In this document: positions 1-8,991 of the stretch, piece after piece
How the letters are laid out: each line of letters starts with the position of its first letter
Numbering within the stretch: the stretch's first letter is position 1
Assembly (NCBI GenBank): GCA_003241685.1
Contig: QFPJ01000037.1
Location: forward strand, 1 to 28,719
Direction of reading: 5' to 3'
Length of the DNA: 28,719 nt
Source of the DNA: Sphingopyxis macrogoltabida
GTDB lineage: Bacteria > Pseudomonadota > Alphaproteobacteria > Sphingomonadales > Sphingomonadaceae
The notes under the pieces: model-generated
Told to the model about the DNA's origin: nothing
The model's database searches: none
Seen by the model: the letters and a program-made list of their open reading frames with translations, nothing else
Made by a program: the position numbers and the translations under genes

Positions 1-1
1 C

Positions 2-268
2 GACAGCGGCGTCGACGTGGTCGGCGCGTCGAGCCTGGCGGCGGGGCACAAGACGCTGATCCCCGAACTGATCGGCAAGCTGCGCGAGGCGGGGCGCAGC
101 GACATCAAGGTGATCGCGGGCGGGGTCATCCCCCCGCAGGATTATGATTATCTGCGCGACGCCGGCGTGCAGGGCATTTATGGCCCCGGCACCAACGTCG
201 TCGAATGTGCAGCCGACGTGCTGCGCCTGCTTGGCCACAATATGCCCCCGCTGGAGGATGCGGCGTGA
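2..268 (+). CDS. Methylmalonyl-CoA mutase, C-terminal end (partial)
   Basis: Only the last 88 codons are present; the gene enters from the left edge. The fragment reads as the end of the cobalamin-binding (Rossmann-like) domain of methylmalonyl-CoA mutase large subunit: it opens with DSGVDVVGASSLAAGHKTL, continues with a KVIAGGVIPPQDY strand and turn, and closes with IYGPGTNV and a final helix, all typical of the family. The enzyme interconverts (R)-methylmalonyl-CoA and succinyl-CoA using adenosylcobalamin. The propionyl-CoA carboxylase alpha subunit lies three genes downstream on the same strand, which supports the assignment. The His-containing cobalamin motif and the catalytic barrel lie outside the window, so a related acyl-CoA mutase cannot be fully excluded. 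The stop is TGA at 266-268. Confidence 0.9.
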   Translation, partial: DSGVDVVGASSLAAGHKTLIPELIGKLREAGRSDIKVIAGGVIPPQDYDYLRDAGVQGIYGPGTNVVECAADVLRLLGHNMPPLEDAA

Positions 269-293
269 GATCGCGGCAATGTCATATTTTTAT

Positions 294-396
294 CGTCACC
301 CTGAACTTGTTTCAGGGTCCATGGTCCGCCCTCTCGTTCGGCGCAGCGCAGGATTAGTGGGCAGGCCATGGATGCTGAAACAAGTTCAGCATGACG
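294..396. repeat. Paired intergenic hairpin element (mcm-bioB gap)
   Basis: Two 31-base arms (294-324 and 366-396) form an imperfect inverted repeat, 27 of 31 matching, around a 41-base centre. Each arm is itself a perfect hairpin with an 8-bp stem and 5-base loop: 298-318 (stem ACCCTGAA, loop CTTGT) and 372-392 (on the minus strand, stem ATGCTGAA, loop CTTGT). The arms differ only at stem positions, and each difference is compensated within its own hairpin. The outer frame CGTCA...TCCATGG is conserved. The remaining gap sequence (269-293 and 397-415) shows only an AT-rich patch and the bioB ribosome-binding region. The element resembles REP/BIME-type repeats; attenuation between the mutase gene and bioB is possible but not shown. 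Confidence 0.85.
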
Positions 397-415
397 GAGG
401 ATTGAAGGAACAGGA

Positions 416-1432
416 ATGACCGAAGACACGATCCGCACCGACTGGACCCGCGAGGACATCGCCGATCTGTTCGACCTGCCGTTCGACGAGCTGATGTGGG
501 AGGCGCAGGGCGTCCACCGCCGCCATCATGCGCGCGGCGAAGTCCAGCTTTGCACGCTGCTGTCGATCAAGACCGGCGGCTGCGTCGAGGATTGCGGCTA
601 TTGTTCGCAGAGCAAGTCGGCCGACAGCGGGCTGAAGGCCACCAAGCTGATGGACGTGCGCGCCGTGCTGCAGGCGGCGGCGCAGGCGAAGGACGGGGGG
701 TCGAAGCGTTTCTGCATGGGCGCCGCGTGGCGCAACCCTAAGGACCGCGACATGCCGGCGATCGTCGAGATGATCGAGGGCGTGCGCCAGATGGGCATGG
801 AAACCTGTATGACGCTGGGCATGCTGACCAAGGAGCAGGCGCAGACGCTGGCGGTCGCGGGGCTCGACTATTATAACCATAATATCGACACTTCCCCTGA
901 GAATTACGAGAATATCATCTCGACGCGGACGTTTCAGGACCGGCTTGATACGCTGGACGAGGTCCGCAATGCCGGGATCAACGTCTGTTCGGGCGGGATC
1001 GTCGGGCTGGGCGAGACGCGCGCCGACCGCGTCGGCTTCATCCACGCGCTCGCGACGCTGGAGCGTCACCCCGAAAGCGTGCCGGTCAATGCGCTGGTGC
1101 CGGTGAAGGGCACCGTGCTGGGCGACATGCTGGCCGACACGCCGCTGGCGAAGATCGACGATATTGAATTCGTCCGCACCATCGCCGTCGCGCGCATCAC
1201 CATGCCCAAATCGATGGTCCGCCTGTCGGCGGGGCGCGAAAGCATGTCGGAGGCGACGCAGGCGCTCTGCTTCATGGCGGGCGCGAACAGCATCTTCACC
1301 GGCGACAAGCTGCTGACCACCGGCAACCGCGGCGACAATGCCGACGCGGCGCTGTTCGCGAAGCTGGGGATCGTGCCGATGGTGAGCGAGGAGCCGATGC
1401 GGCAGAACGCCCATATGGAGGCGGCGGAGTGA
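416..1432 (+). CDS. bioB: Biotin synthase
   Basis: A 338-residue radical-SAM enzyme that inserts sulfur into dethiobiotin in the last step of biotin synthesis. The CxxxCxxC motif for the SAM-bound 4Fe-4S cluster is at C56, C60 and C63 (GGCVEDCGYCSQS). Family signatures follow: FCMGAAWRNP, YNHNIDTSPENY, the GGIVGLGE strand, NALVPVKGT, and RLSAGRESM near the second cluster site. Length is normal for BioB. The ATG start has an AAGGAA ribosome-binding sequence just upstream. The other biotin genes (bioF, bioD, bioA) are absent. The gene instead lies between methylmalonyl-CoA mutase and the biotin-dependent propionyl-CoA carboxylase subunit, so it may supply cofactor to that pathway (inference). 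Its stop overlaps the next gene's GTG start by four bases. Confidence 0.97.
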   Translation: MTEDTIRTDWTREDIADLFDLPFDELMWEAQGVHRRHHARGEVQLCTLLSIKTGGCVEDCGYCSQSKSADSGLKATKLMDVRAVLQAAAQAKDGGSKRFCMGAAWRNPKDRDMPAIVEMIEGVRQMGMETCMTLGMLTKEQAQTLAVAGLDYYNHNIDTSPENYENIISTRTFQDRLDTLDEVRNAGINVCSGGIVGLGETRADRVGFIHALATLERHPESVPVNALVPVKGTVLGDMLADTPLAKIDDIEFVRTIAVARITMPKSMVRLSAGRESMSEATQALCFMAGANSIFTGDKLLTTGNRGDNADAALFAKLGIVPMVSEEPMRQNAHMEAAE

Positions 1433-1821
1433 TCGCCGCGACGCTGCTGTTGTTCGCCGCCGTCGCGGAAGAACCCGCGGTCGATTGCGACAAGGCGATG
1501 GCCCAGTTCGAACTCAATGCCTGTGCCTATCAGGACTATCAGCGCGCCGATGCGGCGATGAATGCGCAATGGAAGATCACGTCGGCGCGGATGAAGGCGA
1601 TCGATGCCGACTTCGATCGCACACAGGACAACCGTCCCGGCTATTTCGACACGCTGCTGGCGGCGCAGCGCGCCTGGCTGACCTACCGCGACCAGCATTG
1701 CACGGGCGAAGGCTATACGCTGCGCGGCGGATCGGCCGAACCGATGGTGTTCAGCGGGTGCATGACCCAGCTCACCGAAGCGCGCACCCAACAACTCAAA
1801 GATTTGATCGAGGAATATTGA
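1429..1821 (+). CDS. LprI-like small secreted protein (DUF1311 type)
   Basis: A 130-residue protein with a short hydrophobic N-terminus (IAATLLLFAAVAEE) that looks like a signal peptide. The body matches the lysozyme-inhibitor LprI N-terminal/DUF1311 pattern: a conserved Cys near residue 20, then LNACAYQDYQRADAAMN, then AQRAWLTYRDQHC, and a late Cys in the FSGCM segment, giving four Cys that could pair after export. The biochemical role of most family members is unknown, and the lysozyme-inhibitor name comes from a few homologues. The start is GTG in a GTGA overlap with the bioB stop, so translation is probably coupled to bioB. The stop lies five bases before the next ATG. It is clearly part of this operon, yet no link to biotin or propionate metabolism is known to me. 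Confidence 0.85.
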   Translation: MIAATLLLFAAVAEEPAVDCDKAMAQFELNACAYQDYQRADAAMNAQWKITSARMKAIDADFDRTQDNRPGYFDTLLAAQRAWLTYRDQHCTGEGYTLRGGSAEPMVFSGCMTQLTEARTQQLKDLIEEY

Positions 1822-1826
1822 GGGCC

Positions 1827-3848
<2,022 letters not shown>

Positions 3849-3867
3849 CGGTTCGGTTAAACGGTGT

Positions 3868-3947
3868 GTCCCCGCGAAGGCGGGGACCCATCATCCGCCG
3901 GTTCAAAATGGCGCCGACCGGAGATGGACCCCCGCCTTCGCGGGGGA
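3868..3947. repeat. Paired GC-rich hairpin element (pccA-csaA gap)
   Basis: Two hairpins in opposite orientation: 3868-3887 (stem GTCCCCGC, loop GAAG) and 3929-3946 (stem CCCCCGC, loop CTTC, the same loop read on the other strand). They are flanked by ACCCA and TGGAC and separated by about 40 bases. The arms also pair with each other as a longer inverted repeat. No T-tract follows, so this is not a classical intrinsic terminator, although the position directly after pccA would suit mRNA 3'-end stabilisation or weak termination. It fills most of the gap before csaA. Confidence 0.85.
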
Positions 3948-3963
3948 ACAGGAAAGGAACCGC

Positions 3964-4335
3964 GTGCACCTGAATCACGACGCCGACGCCCCCGCGGCCG
4001 ACCCGATCGGTTTCGACGACTTCCTGCGCGTCGACATCCGCATCGGCACGATCGTCGCGGCCGAGCCCTTCCCAGAGGCGCGCAAGCCGGCCTTCAAGCT
4101 GAAGATCGATTTCGGTCGCGCGATCGGCGTGAAGAAAAGCAGCGCGCAGATCGTCGATCGCTACGCGCTGGACGAGCTGCCGGGGCGGCAGGTCGCGGCG
4201 GTGGTCAATTTCCCGCCGCGCCAGATCGGCAAGTTCATGTCGGAGGTGCTGACGCTGGGTTTCGCCGATGCCGAGGGCGCGGTGATCCTGTTTGCGCCCG
4301 ACCGCGCGGTGCCGAACGGGTCGCGGCTGTTCTGA
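3964..4335 (+). CDS. csaA: CsaA-type tRNA-binding / export chaperone
   Basis: A 123-residue single-domain protein of the EMAP-II/Trbp111-like OB fold. The opening FDDFLRVDIRIGTIVAAEPF is the typical first strand pair. It is followed by KLKIDFG, VKKSSAQIVDRY, the VAAVVNFPPRQIGKFMSEVLTLG core, and a C-terminal VPNGSRLF. CsaA proteins bind tRNA-like structures and have been reported as export-related chaperones; the true cellular role is not settled. The chosen start is GTG, because GGAAAGGAA lies five bases upstream and no in-frame ATG fits. It follows the pccA repeat element and converges on the minus-strand cyclase gene. Confidence 0.92.
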   Translation: MHLNHDADAPAADPIGFDDFLRVDIRIGTIVAAEPFPEARKPAFKLKIDFGRAIGVKKSSAQIVDRYALDELPGRQVAAVVNFPPRQIGKFMSEVLTLGFADAEGAVILFAPDRAVPNGSRLF

Positions 4336-4419
4336 AATTGAGGGCGGTTTCGGGGTGAGAAGCGACGGTGTCATAGCCCACCCCGCTGCGCGTAGCGAGC
4401 AAGCTCGCAACGCTCGCTG

Positions 4420-4441
4420 CCCCTCCCGCAAGCGGGAGGGG
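4420..4441. terminator. Strong GC hairpin in convergent csaA/cyclase gap
   Basis: A perfect 10-bp stem, CCCCTCCCGC at 4420-4429 and GCGGGAGGGG at 4432-4441, closes on a two-base AA loop (effectively four bases). Just upstream, AGCGAGC and GCTCGCT around 4396-4418 can form a second stem. It lies between two convergent genes, where a bidirectional terminator is expected, but no U-tract follows on either strand. It may equally be another copy of a dispersed repeat. Confidence 0.5.
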
Positions 4442-4476
4442 GCGTCAGCTTAAGTCATCGGTCGGTTCCTGCCCTT

Positions 4477-4549
4477 CGTCATTCCGGACTTGATCCGGAA
4501 TCCACCGCCGCGCTGCCGTCATGGACCCCGGATCAAGTCCGGGGTGACG
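4477..4549. repeat. Paired hairpin element, same family as 294-396
   Basis: Two 28-base arms (4477-4504 and 4522-4549) form an inverted repeat matching at 24 of 28 bases. Each arm is a perfect 8-bp hairpin with a 5-base loop: 4481-4501 (stem ATTCCGGA, loop CTTGA) and 4525-4545 (minus strand, stem ACCCCGGA, loop CTTGA). The frame CGTCA...TCCA and the CTTG loop are shared with the element at 294-396, while the stems differ by compensatory changes. It lies between the convergent ends of csaA and the cyclase gene. The rest of the 258-base gap (4336-4593) holds the hairpin at 4420-4441 and nothing else recognised. Confidence 0.85.
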
Positions 4550-4593
4550 ATGCGGGATAGGTCCGCAACCCATCGATACCCGCCAATCCGCGC

Positions 4594-5361
4594 CTAATCC
4601 TCCACCAGTGCCACCGCGCGGATCCACCCTGCGCTGGCGCGTTCGATCTTCACCGGGAAGCAGGAGAGGGTCCAGCCGGTTGGGGGCAGGGCGGCGAGGT
4701 TCGTCAGCTTTTCGATCTGGTAATAGGGTTTGATCCGGCCCGCCTTATGCCCTTCCCAGATGATCGACGGGTCGCGCGTTTCGGCCCAGCGGCGGGCGGT
4801 GTGGCTGAACGGCGCGTCCCAGCTCCATGCATCGGTGCCGACGACCTGCACCCCGCGTTCCGTCAGATACAGCGTCGCTTCGGCGCCCATGCCGCAGCCC
4901 TGGTCGGTGAAATTTTCGGTGCCATAGAGGGCGCCCGACTGGACGAGCACGATGTCGAGCGGTTGCAGGGCGTGCCCGATGCGGCCGAGTTCGGCCGCGA
5001 CCTCCGCGCCGCTGACGACATGGCCAGCGGGGCGATCCGAAAAGTCGAGCTTCACGCCGGGGCGGAAGAAGAGGTCGAGCGGCGCTTCGTCGATGCTCGG
5101 CGCGGGGCTGGCCCCGTCGTCGGTGGTCGAATGGAAATGCCAGGGCGCGTCCATATGGGTGCCGTTGTGGGTGCTGAGGGTCAGGCTTTCGACCGCCCAG
5201 CCTTCGCCGTCGGGCAGGTCGTCCCGCGTCAGTCCGGGAAAGAACATCGCGATCTGTTCCCACGTATTCCCGTGCGTCATGTAGGTGATTTGCGGCCGCA
5301 TCACCGGCGGGTCCGACACGACGTCGTTGGTGATCGGGATCGAAAGGTCGATGAACTGCAT
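4594..5361 (-). CDS. Cyclase family protein (kynurenine-formamidase-like metal hydrolase)
   Basis: A 255-residue protein of the cyclase/arylformamidase fold. The family metal-binding motif HxGTHxDxPxH is intact as H65-N-G-T-H69-M-D71-A-P-W-H75, and the N-terminus MQFIDLSIPITND is typical. A later segment (VVGTDAWSWDAPF) is also family-like. Members hydrolyse formamides, isatin or other cyclic amides using Zn or Mn; the substrate here cannot be told. No tryptophan-degradation genes are nearby, so kynurenine formamidase (kynB) is not claimed. The open frame continues far upstream, opposite the transporter gene, but homology begins at this ATG, which lacks a clear Shine-Dalgarno sequence. It is transcribed divergently from the MFS gene. 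Confidence 0.88.
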   Translation of the reverse strand: MQFIDLSIPITNDVVSDPPVMRPQITYMTHGNTWEQIAMFFPGLTRDDLPDGEGWAVESLTLSTHNGTHMDAPWHFHSTTDDGASPAPSIDEAPLDLFFRPGVKLDFSDRPAGHVVSGAEVAAELGRIGHALQPLDIVLVQSGALYGTENFTDQGCGMGAEATLYLTERGVQVVGTDAWSWDAPFSHTARRWAETRDPSIIWEGHKAGRIKPYYQIEKLTNLAALPPTGWTLSCFPVKIERASAGWIRAVALVED

Positions 5362-5440
5362 ATCGGCAGTCTGCCACCGGATTGACGCTACGCCAAGAAG
5401 GCTTGCGCGGCGGTGCGGGACACAGCTACACCGGCCCAAA

Positions 5441-5509
5441 CCCGTTCGCGTCGAGCCCTTCGAGCGCCCGCCCTGTGGGCAGTCGCTCGAAGGGCTCGAT
5501 GCGAACGGG
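5441..5509. repeat. Near-perfect inverted repeat in divergent promoter region
   Basis: Arms of 26 bases at 5441-5466 and 5484-5509 match at 25 of 26 positions when one is reverse-complemented. They begin CCCGTTCGC and end CTTCGAGCG at a 17-base centre. The sequence differs from the other repeats in the window, and its arms are not hairpins themselves. It occupies much of the 183-base gap between the divergent cyclase and MFS genes and ends about 35 bases before the transporter start. It would form a long cruciform or an RNA hairpin in the transporter 5' leader. Confidence 0.85.
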
Positions 5510-5544
5510 AAGGGGACAAGGCCGATACGGCCGAGGGAGAGCCT

Positions 5545-7179
5545 ATGACCGAAGCCGCCGCCGCCGCCGCCGACCATGGCGCGGGTTATCAGCCGACCGC
5601 GAAGGATATCCGCATGGTCATCGCCGCATCGTCGGCGGGGACGATCTTCGAATGGTATGATTTCTTCATCTACGGCACGCTGGCGGCGATCATCGGCAAG
5701 GCCTTTTTCCCGAGCGACAATGCGACGCTGGAAACGCTGCTCGTCTGGGCGGGGTTCGCGGTCGGTTTCGGCTTTCGCCCGCTGGGCGCGGTGCTGTTCG
5801 GCTTTCTGGGCGACCGGCTGGGCCGCAAATATACCTTCCTCGTCACCGTCACGCTGATGGGCATCGCGACCGCCGGGGTCGGCATGATCCCGTCGGCGGC
5901 GACCATCGGCATCGCCGCGCCGATCATCGTCATCCTGCTGCGCGTGCTGCAGGGGCTGGCGCTCGGCGGCGAATATGGCGGCGCGGCGGTCTATGTCGCC
6001 GAACATTCGCCGCCCGGAAAGCGCGGATTCTATACCAGCTTCATCCAGGCGAGCGTCGTCGGCGGTTTCGTGCTGAGCCTGATCGTCGTGCTGGGGTGCA
6101 AGGCGCTGATGTCCGACACGTTGTGGCAAAGCTGGGGCTGGCGGGTGCCCTTCCTGCTGTCGATCCTGCTGCTGGCGATTTCGCTGTGGATGCGGCTGAA
6201 ACTGTCCGAAAGCCCGGTGTTCCAGGCGATGAAGGCCGAGGGCGAGATCGCCAAAAATCCGCTGAAGGAAAGCTTCACCTATCCCGGCAATCCCAAACGC
6301 ATCTTCATCGCGCTGTTCGGCATCGCGGCGGGCCTGACCGTCATCTGGTACACCGCGATGTTTTCCGGCCTGTCGTTCCTGAAAGGACCGATGAAGGTCG
6401 AGGATACGGCGGCGGAGATCATCGTCGGCATGTCCGCCGCGATCGGCATGGGTTTCTTTATCTGGGCGGGCCGGATTTCGGATCGCGTCGGTCGCAAGAA
6501 GCCGATCGTCTGGGGCTATGCCGCGACGCTGGTGCTGCTGTTCCCGCTGTTCTGGCTGATGGGCAGCGTCGGCAATCCCGCCCTGACCGCCGCGGCGGAA
6601 AAGGCGCCGGTCACCGTCACCGGGTCGCAATGCCGTTTCGACCCCTTTGCCCAAGCGCAGGCGACGGCGTGCGGCCGGTCGCTGGCCGAACTGACGAAAC
6701 TGGGCGTGCCGTACCGCGTGGTGACGACGGACAGCGGCTTCGACAGCGTCAAGGTGACGGTCGGCGACCGCGAGGTCGCGGGCGAGGACCCGGCGGTGCT
6801 GAAACCCGCGCTGGAGGCGATGGGATATGATTTCGAGAAGCAGATTCCGGGCGCGGGCAGCATCCTGCTCATCATGGTCGCGCTGATCGGGCTCAGCGCG
6901 CTGTCGGGCTTTACCTATGGCCCGGTGGCCGCGCTGCTGTCCGAAATGTTTCCGCCGCACGTCCGCTATTCGTCGCTGTCGATCCCCTATCATATCGGGA
7001 CCGGCTATTTCGGCGGCTTCCTGCCGCTGATCGCCAGCCTGATCTATGCGGTGACGGGCAATGCCTATGCCGGGCTGTGGTATACATGGGGGGTCGTGCT
7101 GGTCGCTTTCCTGGTATCCGCCTTCCTGTTGCGCGAGCCGGTCGAAGGCGAATGGGACAAGGCGAAGCTTTCGTCCTAA
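5545..7179 (+). CDS. MFS transporter, metabolite:H+ symporter (MHS) type
   Basis: A 544-residue inner-membrane transporter. MHS-family features include AASSAGTIFEWYDFFIYGTLA in TM1, the loop motif GDRLGRKYTF between TM2 and TM3, the TM4-5 segment LQGLALGGEYGGAAVYVAEH, and the repeat of the loop motif in the second half (GRISDRVGRKKP). Relatives carry proline/betaine, ketoglutarate, shikimate or citrate; the substrate here is unknown. About 90 residues (343-434), with two Cys, are inserted in the second half between transmembrane segments, before GAGSILLIMVALIG, making it longer than ProP-like members. The start ATG follows GAGGGAGAG. Alanine racemase follows 42 bases downstream on the same strand and may be co-transcribed. 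Confidence 0.9.
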   Translation: MTEAAAAAADHGAGYQPTAKDIRMVIAASSAGTIFEWYDFFIYGTLAAIIGKAFFPSDNATLETLLVWAGFAVGFGFRPLGAVLFGFLGDRLGRKYTFLVTVTLMGIATAGVGMIPSAATIGIAAPIIVILLRVLQGLALGGEYGGAAVYVAEHSPPGKRGFYTSFIQASVVGGFVLSLIVVLGCKALMSDTLWQSWGWRVPFLLSILLLAISLWMRLKLSESPVFQAMKAEGEIAKNPLKESFTYPGNPKRIFIALFGIAAGLTVIWYTAMFSGLSFLKGPMKVEDTAAEIIVGMSAAIGMGFFIWAGRISDRVGRKKPIVWGYAATLVLLFPLFWLMGSVGNPALTAAAEKAPVTVTGSQCRFDPFAQAQATACGRSLAELTKLGVPYRVVTTDSGFDSVKVTVGDREVAGEDPAVLKPALEAMGYDFEKQIPGAGSILLIMVALIGLSALSGFTYGPVAALLSEMFPPHVRYSSLSIPYHIGTGYFGGFLPLIASLIYAVTGNAYAGLWYTWGVVLVAFLVSAFLLREPVEGEWDKAKLSS

Positions 7180-7221
7180 TCCCCGATTGGCGCTGCCGCC
7201 AAAGGCGGTTAGGGCAATGCG

Positions 7222-8268
7222 ATGATCGAGATGTCATCGCCGCTTCGCCTTCGTATCGACGCACGGGCGCTGGTCGCCAACTGGCGCTGGCTGGCCGGGC
7301 AAAGCGGCGGGGCGGCGTGCGGGGCGGCGATCAAGGCCGATGCCTATGGGCTGGGCGCGCGGGAAGCGATGCGGCATCTCGCCGCCGCCGGATGCCGCGA
7401 TTTCTTTGTCGCGACCTGGGCGGAGGCGGCGGCGCTGATGCCCTTGCCGCCGGGCGTTTCGCTGTCGGTGCTGCACGGCGTCGGGGCGACGGACATGGTC
7501 GCGGCGCGGCTGTTGCCCGCGCGCCCGGTACTGAACAGCGTCGAACAGGCGCTGCGCTGGCGCGAAGGCGGCGAAAGGCGTCCGTGCGACGTGATGGTCG
7601 ACACCGGCATGAACCGGCTCGGCCTGACCGTCGCGGAGGCGACGGGCGGCGCGCTGGAAGGGCTTGCGGTCGATACGCTGCTCAGCCACCTGGCTTCCGC
7701 CGACGAGGACAGCGAGCAGAATGCGCGTCAGCTGGGCGTTTTTCGCGCCGTGCGCGACGCCGTCCCGGCGCGGCGATACAGCCTGGCGAACAGCGCCGGC
7801 ATCTGCCTGGGGCGCGAATATGGCTTCGACCTGACGCGGCCCGGCCTGGCGCTTTATGGCGGGGTGCCGCGCCCGGAGGCGGCGGGACATCTGGCGCAGG
7901 TGGTGACGCCGGAGGCGCGGGTGCTGCAGGTCCGGCACGTCGAAGCGGGCGAAACGGTGGGCTATGGCGCGACCTGGACCGCGCCGTCCCCGACCCGCAT
8001 CGCGGTCGTCAACATGGGCTATGCCGATGGTTATCTGCGGTGCCACGCGGGCAGCGGCGGCGCGGCGGCCGGGGACGGCCGGACCCGCCCGCTGGTCGGC
8101 CGCGTGTCGATGGACCTGACCGCGTTCGACGTGGGCGATGCCGATATTGCGGACGGCGACTGGCTGGCGATCGATTACCACCTGCCGGCCACCGCGCAGC
8201 GCAGCGGATTGTCGCAATACGAACTGTTGACGGGGCTGGGCGCGCGGTTCGACCGGATATGGCGGTAA
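7222..8268 (+). CDS. alr: Alanine racemase
   Basis: A 348-residue PLP-dependent racemase that makes D-alanine for peptidoglycan. The PLP lysine is K38 in AAIKADAYGLGA, and the opposing catalytic tyrosine is Y248 in ETVGYGATW. Other signatures are MVDTGMNRLG, the SLANSAGI segment, RPGLALYG, VNMGYADGY and GRVSMDLTAFDV. Length is near the lower end for the family but both domains are complete. The start ATG at 7222 has AGGG seven bases upstream; an in-frame ATG at 7231 is possible. It could be a catabolic (dadX-like) or biosynthetic enzyme; no D-amino-acid dehydrogenase is adjacent, so biosynthetic use is the default guess. Confidence 0.94.
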   Translation: MIEMSSPLRLRIDARALVANWRWLAGQSGGAACGAAIKADAYGLGAREAMRHLAAAGCRDFFVATWAEAAALMPLPPGVSLSVLHGVGATDMVAARLLPARPVLNSVEQALRWREGGERRPCDVMVDTGMNRLGLTVAEATGGALEGLAVDTLLSHLASADEDSEQNARQLGVFRAVRDAVPARRYSLANSAGICLGREYGFDLTRPGLALYGGVPRPEAAGHLAQVVTPEARVLQVRHVEAGETVGYGATWTAPSPTRIAVVNMGYADGYLRCHAGSGGAAAGDGRTRPLVGRVSMDLTAFDVGDADIADGDWLAIDYHLPATAQRSGLSQYELLTGLGARFDRIWR

Positions 8269-8304
8269 TGCCCGCCAGCCCGCGCGCATGTGCGATGGCG
8301 AGCC

Positions 8305-8340
8305 GGTGCATGTTGCGATGCATCATATTTTGATGCTAAT
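8305..8340 (+). promoter_or_regulatory. Candidate phaR promoter with TGC-type palindrome
   Basis: An inverted repeat, TGCAT at 8305-8309 and ATGCA at 8316-8320, surrounds a possible -35 (TTGCGA, 8311-8316). A possible -10 (TAATAC, 8335-8340) follows after 18 bases, preceded by TG at -extended position. A further GATGC copy at 8330-8334 abuts the -10. PhaR regulators are known to repress their own gene and to bind TGC/GCA-rich sites, so an autoregulatory operator overlapping this promoter is plausible. The rest of the 147-base gap (8269-8415) shows nothing else clear. Confidence 0.4.
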
Positions 8341-8415
8341 ACGGGCGGGTGGGACAAGCAGCATCTCGGCGCGAGGTCGAGCATCCCCCCCGTTGGTTGA
8401 GGAGCCCAGGTCATA

Positions 8416-8949
8416 ATGGCGAAATCGAAGGTGGCGGACGACGGGGTCGTCACGATCAAGAAATATGCGAACCGGCGCCTGTATGACACGGAACGCAGCT
8501 GTTACATCACGCTGGAAGATCTGGGCACGATGGTGCGCGAAGGACGCGATTTCCGCGTCGTCGACGCCAAGAGCGGCGAGGACATCACGCACAATGTCCT
8601 GACCCAGATCATCATGGATACCGAAACGCGCGGCGAAACCCTGCTGCCCGTCAATTTCCTGCGCCAGCTGATCGGCCTGTACGGCGACAAGATGCAGTCG
8701 ATGGTGCCGCAATATCTGGAAGCGTCGATGGCGACGTTCCGCAAGAATCAGCAGGATGTGCGGGCGGCGTTCGAAGGCGCGCTGGGGTCGAACCCGCTCG
8801 CCGAACTGACCCGCCGCAATCTGGAGATGTTCCAGCAGGCGACGAGCGCCTTCATGCCCGGCGCCACCGGCGGCAAGAGCAAGGATGCCGAGATCGCGGC
8901 GCTGAAGGCCGAAATCGCCGAACTCAAGGCGGAACTCGGAAAAGAATAA
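8416..8949 (+). CDS. phaR: Polyhydroxyalkanoate synthesis repressor PhaR
   Basis: A 177-residue regulator. The N-terminal PHB/PHA accumulation regulator DNA-binding domain is clear (VTIKKYANRRLYDTERSCY, residues about 12-30, then ITLEDLGTMVREGRDFRVVDAKSGEDIT). It is followed by the PHB_acc middle region (LTQIIMDTE...LPVNFLRQLIGLYGDKMQ). The C-terminus (KDAEIAALKAEIAELKAEL) is a heptad-patterned coiled coil, suited to oligomerisation or PHA/phasin contact. PhaR senses PHA granules and represses phasin genes and its own gene. No phaC, phaA, phaB or phasin gene is in the window. The ATG is preceded by GAGGAGCCCAGG. proS follows 42 bases later. Confidence 0.95.
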   Translation: MAKSKVADDGVVTIKKYANRRLYDTERSCYITLEDLGTMVREGRDFRVVDAKSGEDITHNVLTQIIMDTETRGETLLPVNFLRQLIGLYGDKMQSMVPQYLEASMATFRKNQQDVRAAFEGALGSNPLAELTRRNLEMFQQATSAFMPGATGGKSKDAEIAALKAEIAELKAELGKE

Positions 8950-8991
8950 TCCGGCGTTCTTTCGGCGCCCAAAGCACAGAAAACAGGACAG

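Noticed and set aside
386..1414. Long minus-strand open frame opposite bioB
   Set aside because: Its translation is rich in Arg, His and Ala without any recognisable motif, as expected opposite a GC-rich gene; bioB in the other strand has full family motifs.
5362..6993. Upstream extension of the cyclase open frame opposite the MFS gene
   Set aside because: The extension is Arg/Gln/His-rich with no homology, and the conserved cyclase N-terminus begins exactly at the ATG at 5361.
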